DNA of 41,444 nt from a virus, in IMG/VR virus record IMGVR_UViG_3300028844_002915, positions 1-41,444 of that record, one strand, 5' to 3'. Made by a program: the position numbers and the translations under genes. The notes beneath the pieces are model-generated. The model saw nothing but the letters and a program-made list of their open reading frames with translations. It was not told where the DNA came from and did not search any database. Every line of letters begins with the position of its first letter. The first letter of the stretch is position 1. Of this stretch, positions 30,581 to 38,337 are shown piece by piece.

Positions 30581-31300
30581 TTAATTAAATACTCTTCCTA
30601 TTGCTGTTCCTATTTGAGTTGTCAAAAACTTTTCTATATTACTTGTAGCTTCAACTTCATTTGGAATCCATTTTGTATATGACATCTGCACATTCAACTC
30701 CACGACACCATCAACATCATTGTTCAACTGAATGTCGTTCATGGTGGTAGGGAATGCATCAAACAACGTACACGAATATATTACATCATCACCTGTTACA
30801 AAGTCCAAGTCGAACTGACCTTGTGCGAGATCAATAGGACCAAACTTAGGTAATCTATTCTGTATTTCTGATGGTAGTTTAGGAATGCCAAGAGGTGTGG
30901 AGTAGACAGGAAGACCAATACCTTTCTTCAACTGTTCAATCACAATCTGCTTCCCATACCCTTCTTTGCCCCTGAGATATCCTGCTGTCTGACCATCCTG
31001 ATCTACAGCAAGACTTTGCCAAGTATCAAAGTACTTTCGGATACCATAATCATTTAGAACTTGAAAAGTCATGGAAATGTCTGTAACGGCATACCCATAA
31101 GGAACCTTTTGCATTTGCATACCAATCCTGCGTTCATTCGTCAGAACCTGCTTACCGGGCAATATAACGTCCTTACAGAGCAAGTTTACTTCTTCGGAGG
31201 TAGCACCAGGGATTGTTGGTAGCTTAACCCTGAATACATTCGGACTTGCTATACCATCTTTTCTAGACACTAAGCTTTTTAATTGATCGACACTAGCCAT
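30581..31300 (-). CDS. gp19/gp54-type tail-tube-fold protein
   Basis: 239 residues. RVKLPTIPGATSEEVNLLCK, then VLTNERRIGMQMQKVPYGYA, DISMTFQVLNDYGIRKYFDT and SYTKWIPNEVEATS near the C-terminus. This is the T4 tail tube fold (PF06841), shared by gp19, gp48 and gp54. The length (239) and position among baseplate genes favour the tail-tube initiator gp54 rather than the tube gp19. It overlaps the next gene by one base. Expression is probably from the late promoter upstream of 31884. Confidence 0.65.
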   Translation of the reverse strand: MASVDQLKSLVSRKDGIASPNVFRVKLPTIPGATSEEVNLLCKDVILPGKQVLTNERRIGMQMQKVPYGYAVTDISMTFQVLNDYGIRKYFDTWQSLAVDQDGQTAGYLRGKEGYGKQIVIEQLKKGIGLPVYSTPLGIPKLPSEIQNRLPKFGPIDLAQGQFDLDFVTGDDVIYSCTLFDAFPTTMNDIQLNNDVDGVVELNVQMSYTKWIPNEVEATSNIEKFLTTQIGTAIGRVFN

Positions 31301-31884
31301 TAAATCATCCTCTTAGAGTCTCTGTACACTTGCGTACCTGTTCCCTTCTGCCAAGAAGCAGTGGGTAAGAACGTTGCGATTTCCCATTCAGGTGCAGGTA
31401 TCCTAGCAAACCGACTTCTAACATGAGTTGTCAAGTAATGCTTTACACAAGGTTTAAAGTATTTGTATTTTGCAGCAGACTTTAGCATATCATAGGTTAC
31501 GTCAAAGCGTGTGCTTTCATTGAACTTGTCGTTAGTTGTCACATCCATCAGAGCATCCAAGAACTTTGCTCTAAGTGCCATTGGTAGGTAATGTAAGTTC
31601 AAACCAAGGAACCCACCTTTGGCAGGACCAATCACAATAGTCAAAGGGAATGCATCATAGTAGGGTAACGTGTCTTTATGCTTTGGGTCATAGAAAAACA
31701 TCTGCATTGATCCAACTAGTTGCCTGTTGACTAACTTTAATGAATCATCTTTCATTACATCACTACGGTTCATTTTACGAATACCGCTTAGACGTTTACG
31801 GAACCAAGCCCTAGACTCTTTTGTTCTAGGGGTGATACCTGCACGAAACGCTTCTATTTCTAAGTTCTTAAATAAATCTGCCAT
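31300..31884 (-). CDS. Conserved T4-like virion-type protein, unknown
   Basis: 194 residues. AWFRKRLSGIRKMNRSDVMK, then MFFYDPKHKDTLPYYDAFPL, KGGFLGLNLHYLPMALRAKF and a C-terminal RSRFARIPAPEWEIATFLPT. This YDPK..DTLPYYD/LHYLP type is one I recall as a conserved structural-region protein in marine T4-like phages, but no function is established. It lies next to gene 4 and the tail-tube-like gene. A late octamer precedes its ATG. I do not name a T4 gene for it. Confidence 0.55.
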   Translation of the reverse strand: MADLFKNLEIEAFRAGITPRTKESRAWFRKRLSGIRKMNRSDVMKDDSLKLVNRQLVGSMQMFFYDPKHKDTLPYYDAFPLTIVIGPAKGGFLGLNLHYLPMALRAKFLDALMDVTTNDKFNESTRFDVTYDMLKSAAKYKYFKPCVKHYLTTHVRSRFARIPAPEWEIATFLPTASWQKGTGTQVYRDSKRMI

Positions 31885-31889
31885 AGTGT

Positions 31890-31897
31890 TATTTATA
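31890..31897 (-). promoter_or_regulatory. T4-type late promoter
   Basis: TATAAATA on the minus strand (TATTTATA on plus), 5 bases before the ATG at 31884. It may drive 31884 down to the tape measure. Confidence 0.6.
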
Positions 31898-31910
31898 TCT
31901 ATTTTAGGGG

Positions 31911-31938
31911 TTGACGAATCATTAAAAATGTATATAAT
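31911..31938 (+). promoter_or_regulatory. Plus-strand promoter antisense to gene 4
   Basis: TTGACG 31911-31916, 16-base spacer, TATAAT 31933-31938. It points into the antisense of gene 4 and could read on to gene 48 at 32509. It is close to the back-to-back late octamer at 31890. Confidence 0.45.
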
Positions 31939-31969
31939 TAAAGAGAGGTCTTTGAGGTGGGTGAGTATA

Positions 31970-32461
31970 CTATTTCTTTTTAGGTTTACGTAGTGGCTTC
32001 AAGGGCTTTATGGTTTTCTTTGGTTTAGGTAAAATACCCATGGCACTGAGTTCATTCTCAGTCCATATTTGAAATCCCCAACCACGATCTGCAGCATAGT
32101 TTTGTGCAGCAGCCCACTTGTTCATATTCTTTACATAGGTCATTCCTTCACTAATATATCTTTTGGACTTTCTACCATTGAACTTAGGTGGTGCAGTTTC
32201 TTTATTAGGTTTTATTTCAACTAGAACTGTCTTACCAGTTTTATAAGTAATCTTAAGATCCATGAAGTATCTATGGTACTTTTTATCAACCTCATAGAAG
32301 TAAGGTATCACAACTTCTTCACTAGACCATGCAACAATATCCTTTGCATCATCACACCATTTGAACGCATTTCTTTCCCAAAGAGATCTAAAGACTACCT
32401 TATCAGCATCTCCCTTGTACTTAGAACGGTTTTTAACATTATACTTGCCAGAATATGCCAT
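31970..32461 (-). CDS. gp4: gp4 head-completion protein
   Basis: 163 residues. The T4 gp4 (gp50) signature AYSGKYNVKNRSKYKGDADK, then FRSLWERNAFKWCDDAKDIV and SEEVVIPYFYEVDKKYHRYF is plain. MDLKITYKTGKTVLVEIKPN gives the D...ExK motif of a TnsA-like nuclease fold. In T4 it completes the DNA-filled head before tail joining. It starts at 32461, 47 bases from the divergent gene 48. No perfect late octamer is seen on its own side. The C-terminal end is basic (KPKKTIKPLKPLRKPKKK). Confidence 0.9.
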   Translation of the reverse strand: MAYSGKYNVKNRSKYKGDADKVVFRSLWERNAFKWCDDAKDIVAWSSEEVVIPYFYEVDKKYHRYFMDLKITYKTGKTVLVEIKPNKETAPPKFNGRKSKRYISEGMTYVKNMNKWAAAQNYAADRGWGFQIWTENELSAMGILPKPKKTIKPLKPLRKPKKK

Positions 32462-32469
32462 AGATACCT

Positions 32470-32477
32470 TATAAATA
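32470..32477 (+). promoter_or_regulatory. T4-type late promoter before gene 48
   Basis: TATAAATA at 32470-32477, 32 bases upstream of the gene 48 ATG at 32509 (followed by AGGTAGGCAAC). It starts the plus-strand baseplate operon. Confidence 0.75.
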
Positions 32478-32508
32478 ATAGAAACTTTTTTATATTTAGG
32501 TAGGCAAC

Positions 32509-33501
32509 ATGGTCCTTAGAACTTCCGTAAATGGAGTAAATCAAATCAAAAAGAACTTTAAGTTTCCTCTAGAAGATGACGGTTACAAAGGTCGGATAAC
32601 TTTTGAGGCTATTCAAGAGAACTATAAGACATTGCCTGAAACTGTATTTAGTGGATTGGTTGAAGCGGCTTCTCAAACAACTAATAGAGAACGTGCAACA
32701 CAGCCTGAAACAGGATTCAAAGGACAACAAAAAACAGTCAGAGGAAATATACCTGCACGTGTTGGTAGTGGGCGTAAGGCTACAATGTATTTACCTTCAA
32801 CCTTACAGTTTCAGGATAACATTGAATACACTAATGTTGATCTAGGTATTATAGGTTCTGCAGCAGCAAAAGCTTTGGGAGATCCAAATGCTAGTGGTAA
32901 AACGATCCTTAATGCGATAAAAAATAATATCACACCAGACTTTGCTTCAATACAAGAGGCTTTCAATGTAGGACTTAAGAGTGAGGGCGCACAGGTTGCG
33001 GCACTTCGTTTATCTAGTAAACTTAGTCCTGAAGTTCAAGGTGCTATTGAAACCACAACAGGTATTGCGTTGAACCCTAATAGAAGATCTACTCTCAGAG
33101 GCATTGGTGTTAGGCAGTTTAGATTTACATTTAAAATGATTCCAACTTCTCAAGTAGAGGCAGAGGAAGTCAAACAGATAGTTCAGTTCTTTAGAGAAGA
33201 AATGTATCCTGATACTTCTGATGAGGGATTGAATGCGGCACTGAGATTTCCTAGTAAGTTCAACATAAAAATGTTCTATGACAACAAAAGAGTTGCAACT
33301 AAGATATTACCATCTTTCTTGGCTAACGTTGATGTTGTGTATAATGCGACAGGCATGGCTTTTCACAAGGATGGTAACTTCCAAGAAACAGACATCTCAC
33401 TATCGTTTGTAGAAGAAAGAGCATTGACTAAGAGAGATATTATAAGTGAGGTTACTGCAATAGATAATCCAGACTATGTAATATCAGCAGGGGCAGGATA
33501 A
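32509..33501 (+). CDS. gp48: gp48 baseplate tail-tube cap
   Basis: 330 residues (T4 gp48 364). The N-terminal NGVNQIKKNFKFPLEDDGYK and GRITFEAIQENYKTLPETVF is typical. The C-terminal VRQFRFTFKMIPTSQVEAEE, QFFREEMYPDTSDEGLNAAL and FPSKFNIKMFYDNKR is the tail-tube fold. It caps the baseplate hub so that the tail tube can start. It is separated by one base from gene 53. SD AGGTAGG before ATG. Confidence 0.85.
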   Translation: MVLRTSVNGVNQIKKNFKFPLEDDGYKGRITFEAIQENYKTLPETVFSGLVEAASQTTNRERATQPETGFKGQQKTVRGNIPARVGSGRKATMYLPSTLQFQDNIEYTNVDLGIIGSAAAKALGDPNASGKTILNAIKNNITPDFASIQEAFNVGLKSEGAQVAALRLSSKLSPEVQGAIETTTGIALNPNRRSTLRGIGVRQFRFTFKMIPTSQVEAEEVKQIVQFFREEMYPDTSDEGLNAALRFPSKFNIKMFYDNKRVATKILPSFLANVDVVYNATGMAFHKDGNFQETDISLSFVEERALTKRDIISEVTAIDNPDYVISAGAG

Positions 33502-33502
33502 T

Positions 33503-34561
33503 ATGTCATTTTTTAGAAACTTTCCCACAGTGGCTTATAACTTTGGTAATGAGACATTTGATACTACGTTCCACAACCTTACGACTTATATTGATCTCAT
33601 CGATCAAATAGCTGATGATGCGTCCTTCTATGAAAAGTATTATATTCAAGATGGTCAAAGACCTGATGTTCTTTCATATGAGTTATATGGAACCTCTGAC
33701 TTTTATTGGACGTTTTTCTTATTGAACTCTGATCTTCGTAAGCAAGGCTGGCCCATGAGTAGTCTAGAGGTTTATGATGCTGCAAAGCTTTTTTATCCTA
33801 ATAGAGTAATTAATACCACGGCACGAATGCATGGAGAGTTTTATATCGGTGACACTATTGCTGATAGATCTGATCTTGATGAGTTTGGAACAGCATTTAA
33901 GGCTAAAATATTAGAGAAGAACTATGATCTTGGTCAACTTACAGTTAAACCTATTGTTGATGTTAAGTCAATAACACTGACTAATGGGGGCAGTGGTTAC
34001 ACGTCTCCACCCACAGTAACCATATCGGGTGGCGGTGGTAAGGGTGCAACTGCGCAAGCAATTATGACCTATCTTGATGGAGATACTATACTTACTTCTC
34101 AAACAATACAATCAATAGCTGTATTGACAGGTGGTGAAGAGTTTACTAGTGCTCCAACAATAACCATATCAGAACCAAATATTGCAAATGGAACACAGGC
34201 AACAGCAACTGCACAAATATCTTCTTTCACGCTACCTAATAGTACCACTATTTTCACGCAACCGAATCAGCCCAATGTATTGTTGTGGGATGATGATCTA
34301 GTCAGAAGTCTTATTACTTCTAATAGTACTTTGCAATATAATGCTGCTGCATATTATACTGACACTGATCAAAATATCGTTGATTTAAATATTAACGTTA
34401 GTGGTGGTGTTAATAACGAAGTTGGACAACTTAATAAAATACCTGTCACATATCTAGATAGGCTGATAGACACAAACAATGAACTACGAAACATTAATAT
34501 ATTTACGCCAAGTGTTGCAGCACAGGTAAGCAGTGAATTTCAAAAACTATTGAGAAGTTAA
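33503..34561 (+). CDS. gp53: gp53 baseplate wedge with inserted repeats
   Basis: 352 residues, against 196 in T4. The first 120 residues are gp53-like: FFRNFPTVAYNFGNETFDTT, RPDVLSYELYGTSDFYWTFF and NSDLRKQGWPMSSLEVYDAA. An inserted region (about residues 150-250) has two related beta repeats, LTNGGSGYTSPPTVTISGGG and LTGGEEFTSAPTITISEP. The final part returns to a wedge-like end (YLDRLIDTNNELRNINIFTP). It joins wedges in the baseplate. The insert may be exposed on the surface. Confidence 0.8.
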   Translation: MSFFRNFPTVAYNFGNETFDTTFHNLTTYIDLIDQIADDASFYEKYYIQDGQRPDVLSYELYGTSDFYWTFFLLNSDLRKQGWPMSSLEVYDAAKLFYPNRVINTTARMHGEFYIGDTIADRSDLDEFGTAFKAKILEKNYDLGQLTVKPIVDVKSITLTNGGSGYTSPPTVTISGGGGKGATAQAIMTYLDGDTILTSQTIQSIAVLTGGEEFTSAPTITISEPNIANGTQATATAQISSFTLPNSTTIFTQPNQPNVLLWDDDLVRSLITSNSTLQYNAAAYYTDTDQNIVDLNINVSGGVNNEVGQLNKIPVTYLDRLIDTNNELRNINIFTPSVAAQVSSEFQKLLRS

Positions 34562-35914
34562 ATGGCAACTCCACTAGTATCAGCAGAACAGCTTAAGATT
34601 ATTAGCATTCGATTGGAAGCAGATCGCTACAATCAACCCCTATTCCTTGCAGGGAATGGTAGGTCTGGCGTTGTTGTTGAGGTTAATATATATGAAGATT
34701 TGTCTAAAGGATTCCTAACAGGTGGTATAGTCATTCAAGATGATCTAGACATTTATAGGGTGGCTGACCTTGTAGGTACTGAAAGGATTGTTGTTGAGTT
34801 TGAGACTCCTGATAGATCATCAGGGATAATAACAAAAACTTTTATAATCGAAGAAATCACTGATAATATAAAGACTAACGATCAATCATCTTTTCTATCA
34901 ATGGCTTTAATAGAAGATATAAAGTTTTACAATGATCTTATTAGGTTTAGCAAGGCATATACTGGAACTGGTGAAGAAATCATATCTGCTATTGCGAAAG
35001 ACAAGCTTGGTAGAGAGGTTGTTATAGAAAGCAAAGTTCCTTCTTTTCAACAAGCATTTAGATACATTGTGCCTTTTCAAGATCCTTTGAGCGCCATTAA
35101 TACTGTCTTAAGTAAAATGACTACAGAGAGCGGATTACCATTCTTTTTCTATTCCTCTGTTATCGACAATAAGTTTTATCTTACCGACTTACAAACAATA
35201 ATACAAGAAGAATCTTTCAATAAGGATAGACCTTTTGTGTATGATCAGTTCAATACTGTTCAAAGTGATATTGAATCACAGGCTGTGAATATAACTAATT
35301 TGGATTTGGGATTATTAGAAAACACTTTAGAGATCGCACTAGATGGTGGTATGGGATCTCAATATAACTCTGTCAATGCTACTACTGGTTCTCCATTTAA
35401 GTTTCATATAGACATGGGAGATTGGTTTGCTAGACTAGCAGAAGCTGAACTGTTTCCAAAAGAACAAAACTTTATTGCCTTTGATAAAAAGTTTATTGCA
35501 GATCCATTACAGTTTGACAATAAATCTATTACTGATTATAATGCTAAAATAGTAACCAGAGTTACTTCACAGCCATATAATGATACTAATGGTTTCAGTC
35601 AAGAAGCATATCCTGCAGCAGAAATATATACTATGATAAGAAAAAGTGTTATTAGCCATTTGATGAAAAATATATATTCGATAAACATGCCAGGATTACT
35701 GTTCGGTTTCAGTATAAAAACTTGTGTTGGGCATCAAGTTAGTATGAACGTAAAAAGAAATAATACTGATATTAAGACAAACACCACAATCGATGAAAAG
35801 AGGTCTGGGGATTTTGTAATACTATCCAAACGTCATTGCTTCGATGTTGTTGGGGAAAGACATACAGTAGCCTTAAACTTAAGTAAACTTGCAAGTCGGA
35901 GTATTCAAGAATGA
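34562..35914 (+). CDS. gp27: gp27-like baseplate hub protein
   Basis: 450 residues (T4 gp27 391). The sequence VSAEQLKIISIRLEADRYNQ, NIYEDLSKGFLTGGIVIQDD, DRSSGIITKTFIIEEITDNI and FLSMALIEDIKFYNDLIRFS matches the hub ring of T4 gp27. Later FVYDQFNTVQSDIESQAVNI and GHQVSMNVKRNNTDIKT complete it. It forms the trimeric ring that holds gp5. Contiguous with gene 53 (stop at 34561) and overlapping the next gene by 4 bases. Confidence 0.8.
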   Translation: MATPLVSAEQLKIISIRLEADRYNQPLFLAGNGRSGVVVEVNIYEDLSKGFLTGGIVIQDDLDIYRVADLVGTERIVVEFETPDRSSGIITKTFIIEEITDNIKTNDQSSFLSMALIEDIKFYNDLIRFSKAYTGTGEEIISAIAKDKLGREVVIESKVPSFQQAFRYIVPFQDPLSAINTVLSKMTTESGLPFFFYSSVIDNKFYLTDLQTIIQEESFNKDRPFVYDQFNTVQSDIESQAVNITNLDLGLLENTLEIALDGGMGSQYNSVNATTGSPFKFHIDMGDWFARLAEAELFPKEQNFIAFDKKFIADPLQFDNKSITDYNAKIVTRVTSQPYNDTNGFSQEAYPAAEIYTMIRKSVISHLMKNIYSINMPGLLFGFSIKTCVGHQVSMNVKRNNTDIKTNTTIDEKRSGDFVILSKRHCFDVVGERHTVALNLSKLASRSIQE

Positions 35915-36840
35915 ACGAATATTATGGTGACAATATCCGATGGTTTGTAGGTAGGATTATCAGTGGTCAAGATCCTGATGAGGCTGGCAGATTTCAAGTT
36001 AGAATATATGGCATTCACTCTGAAGAAGTTGAAAACAAATACTTACCTTGGGCAGAAACGATGTTGCCGACTACAGAAGGTGGTGTATCTGGCGTAGGTA
36101 AAATACCTCAACTAAAGAATAGCGCATTAGTATTCGGTTTCTTTTTAGATGGAGTGACTTCTCAAAATCCTATCATACTTGGATCTATGAGTCATATCGA
36201 ACAACCATCTTCACCACAGGTTAGAGCGGCTGCTGAAGGTGGAAGAGTTGATCTTCTAAACACAAAGAACATTGGTAAAGAAGGAGTTATTGTTACTGAA
36301 CAGCAAAAGCAAATATACAGGAACGGAAATGCAGAGGTTGCAGAGTTAAGGGTTCTTGTTATGGACTTTTTAGTTAGTAATGGTCTACCAATAAAAGCTG
36401 CTGCAGGAGTGTGCGGAAACTTAGAGGTTGAAAGTAATTTTGATCCGAATGCTAAACTTCAAAACGAAATAGAAGATTCGAGAGGTATAGCTCAGTGGAA
36501 CTCTAAATGGGGAAGGTGGCAAAGTGTAGAAGCATATGCTTCAGAACTAAACGAAGATCCGTATGATTTATTCTTACAGTTAAAGTTCCTCATATTTGAT
36601 ATGAAAACAAATCGCACACATAGGTGTTGGGATCATTTAAGTAACCCTGCCAATATAGCTAACTTTGATGGCCCAAAAAATGATTTGAACTCTACCTACC
36701 ATTTCTTTCATAGATATGAAAGGGCTGCTGAAGAAGGCTATCCTAGAAGACCTTTGGCAGCAAGAGAAGCATATGATGGATACCAAGCTTCTTTAAGGGC
36801 ATCTGCAGAAAACAACTTAATATCGTCAGGAGCGGGTTAA
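35911..36840 (+). CDS. gp5: gp5-like hub with phage tail lysozyme domain
   Basis: 309 residues. N-terminal WFVGRIISGQDPDEAGRFQV, RIYGIHSEE and LPWAETMLPTTEGGVSGVGK form the gp5 OB-fold. Residues about 145-290 hold the Phage_lysozyme2-type block LVSNGLPIKAAAGVCGNLEV, ESNFDPNAKL and SRGIAQWNSKWGRWQSVEAY. Glu172 or Glu174 (NLEVES) is the likely catalytic residue. It digests peptidoglycan at tail injection. The C-terminal needle helix of T4 gp5 is missing here and appears in the protein at 38338. Confidence 0.8.
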   Translation: MNEYYGDNIRWFVGRIISGQDPDEAGRFQVRIYGIHSEEVENKYLPWAETMLPTTEGGVSGVGKIPQLKNSALVFGFFLDGVTSQNPIILGSMSHIEQPSSPQVRAAAEGGRVDLLNTKNIGKEGVIVTEQQKQIYRNGNAEVAELRVLVMDFLVSNGLPIKAAAGVCGNLEVESNFDPNAKLQNEIEDSRGIAQWNSKWGRWQSVEAYASELNEDPYDLFLQLKFLIFDMKTNRTHRCWDHLSNPANIANFDGPKNDLNSTYHFFHRYERAAEEGYPRRPLAAREAYDGYQASLRASAENNLISSGAG

Positions 36841-38336
36841 TGTCATTACCAAAGGAGAAGTTGCAAGACGGTATCAATGCTATAGAAAGATTATTAGATC
36901 TAGAATCCTCTAGTGAAAATACTAATATATTGAATGAAGTTTTTGACACAGCATTTAGCTTTAAATATAAACCTGATAACTCTACATCAGGGGGATTTAA
37001 AAGTGTCACTAGCTCTGATAGAGACATAATATCAGGTGTTAATGGATCTGTTCCCAATCAGATAAAAAAGAAAGTTGGTGTAGTGCAGTTAGATGCTAGT
37101 GCCAAGAAAGATGAACTAATAAAAAAAGTTGGATCTGATGCTACAGATCTGTCCACCATTACAGGAGATAGTAGACTTTCGGCAAATGGATTTTTAGATG
37201 TTGCTATCTCTGCGCCATTCCCTGAGGCTTTGGCAGAGGTTGTTAAGTCAACAACTACAGCAAGTTCAAATGAGATAACAAATATTGTTGGAGATAATGT
37301 TGCGACAGAACTTGCAAGAGATAACATACTTGATAACGTACTAGGAGACGTTTTAAACACATCTAAAGGATTATCATCATTGGCTTCTGGCACAGTTCTA
37401 AGTCAAGTATCGTCTTTAAGCAAACTAGTAAATAATTCTTTTTCTGGATTTTCAGGATTGGTTGAGAACTTAGTCGAGAAAACTTTTCAATCAACAGAAA
37501 ATCTCTTGGGATCTGTTGCTAAAAAAGGAAACGTTTTATATGCCATTCCATCTGATGACATGAAGGATATTGTAGAGATTAGACAAAAAGGTAATATAGA
37601 TAAATCTGTTTCTATATTAAAAAAATACTCTGATAGATCAGATGCAGATTTGCGAGAAGTTATACTTAAAATAGATAACAGAGCGTCTAAGGCATTAGAA
37701 CCAACTGCAGTTAGCGTAGACATACCCACAAAAAGAACTGATAACTATATCAATGTTTGGAGAGAAAATACAACAAACATTAATACAAAAATATTCGATC
37801 CTGTTGAAGACATATCAGAAGTTGAAACGGAAGTAGCAAATCTAAAAAGAGATGTTACTCAAATGGTTTGGGAAGCATGGAATGTATTTGCTTCTGACGG
37901 GAAGGGTACTGTTGAAGGCTATCACCAAGTATTTGTTAACGATTATAATCAAGGATTAGAGCCTCATTTTTTCATAGATCAAGCAGGTATTTTGTATAGA
38001 GGTAGACCGTTAGAGATAAAGGGTACAGGAATATATTATGGTGAACTACCTGATCATTCTGAAAGAACCATATTGATTGCTCTTGAAGAACTTGAATGGA
38101 AGGTAAACTCAACACAAATAAAAACTGTAAAGAAGGTTATGGAAGCTATTTACAATGTAAAACCTGGTATACAGACATTGGCATTATATGACATTCTAAG
38201 TACAACAGAATCTCCATGGTGGGATGTGCAAAATACTGCAAAGATTTGGTTTGGAAAAGAAAATGTAAAAGACTATGATCCAAGAAAGTCTCCACCTTTA
38301 ACACAAAAACAAATAATAGATGGTTTAGGAAACTAG
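36840..38336 (+). CDS. Hub/wedge protein with degenerate amidase-type domain
   Basis: 498 residues. The first 330 are Ser/Val-rich, helical or unknown (e.g. SLASGTVLSQVSSLSKLVNN). Residues about 340-450 read VWEAWNVFASDGKGTVEGYH, EPHFFIDQAGILYRGRPLEI and ERTILIALEELEW. This is the strand order of N-acetylmuramoyl-L-alanine amidase (Amidase_2/PGRP). The first zinc His (normally after the first strand, as in vHH) is missing (WEAW), and the final zinc region is not clear. So the domain is probably non-catalytic and binds cell wall. It follows the lysozyme gene. Confidence 0.6.
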   Translation: MSLPKEKLQDGINAIERLLDLESSSENTNILNEVFDTAFSFKYKPDNSTSGGFKSVTSSDRDIISGVNGSVPNQIKKKVGVVQLDASAKKDELIKKVGSDATDLSTITGDSRLSANGFLDVAISAPFPEALAEVVKSTTTASSNEITNIVGDNVATELARDNILDNVLGDVLNTSKGLSSLASGTVLSQVSSLSKLVNNSFSGFSGLVENLVEKTFQSTENLLGSVAKKGNVLYAIPSDDMKDIVEIRQKGNIDKSVSILKKYSDRSDADLREVILKIDNRASKALEPTAVSVDIPTKRTDNYINVWRENTTNINTKIFDPVEDISEVETEVANLKRDVTQMVWEAWNVFASDGKGTVEGYHQVFVNDYNQGLEPHFFIDQAGILYRGRPLEIKGTGIYYGELPDHSERTILIALEELEWKVNSTQIKTVKKVMEAIYNVKPGIQTLALYDILSTTESPWWDVQNTAKIWFGKENVKDYDPRKSPPLTQKQIIDGLGN

Positions 38337-38337
38337 T

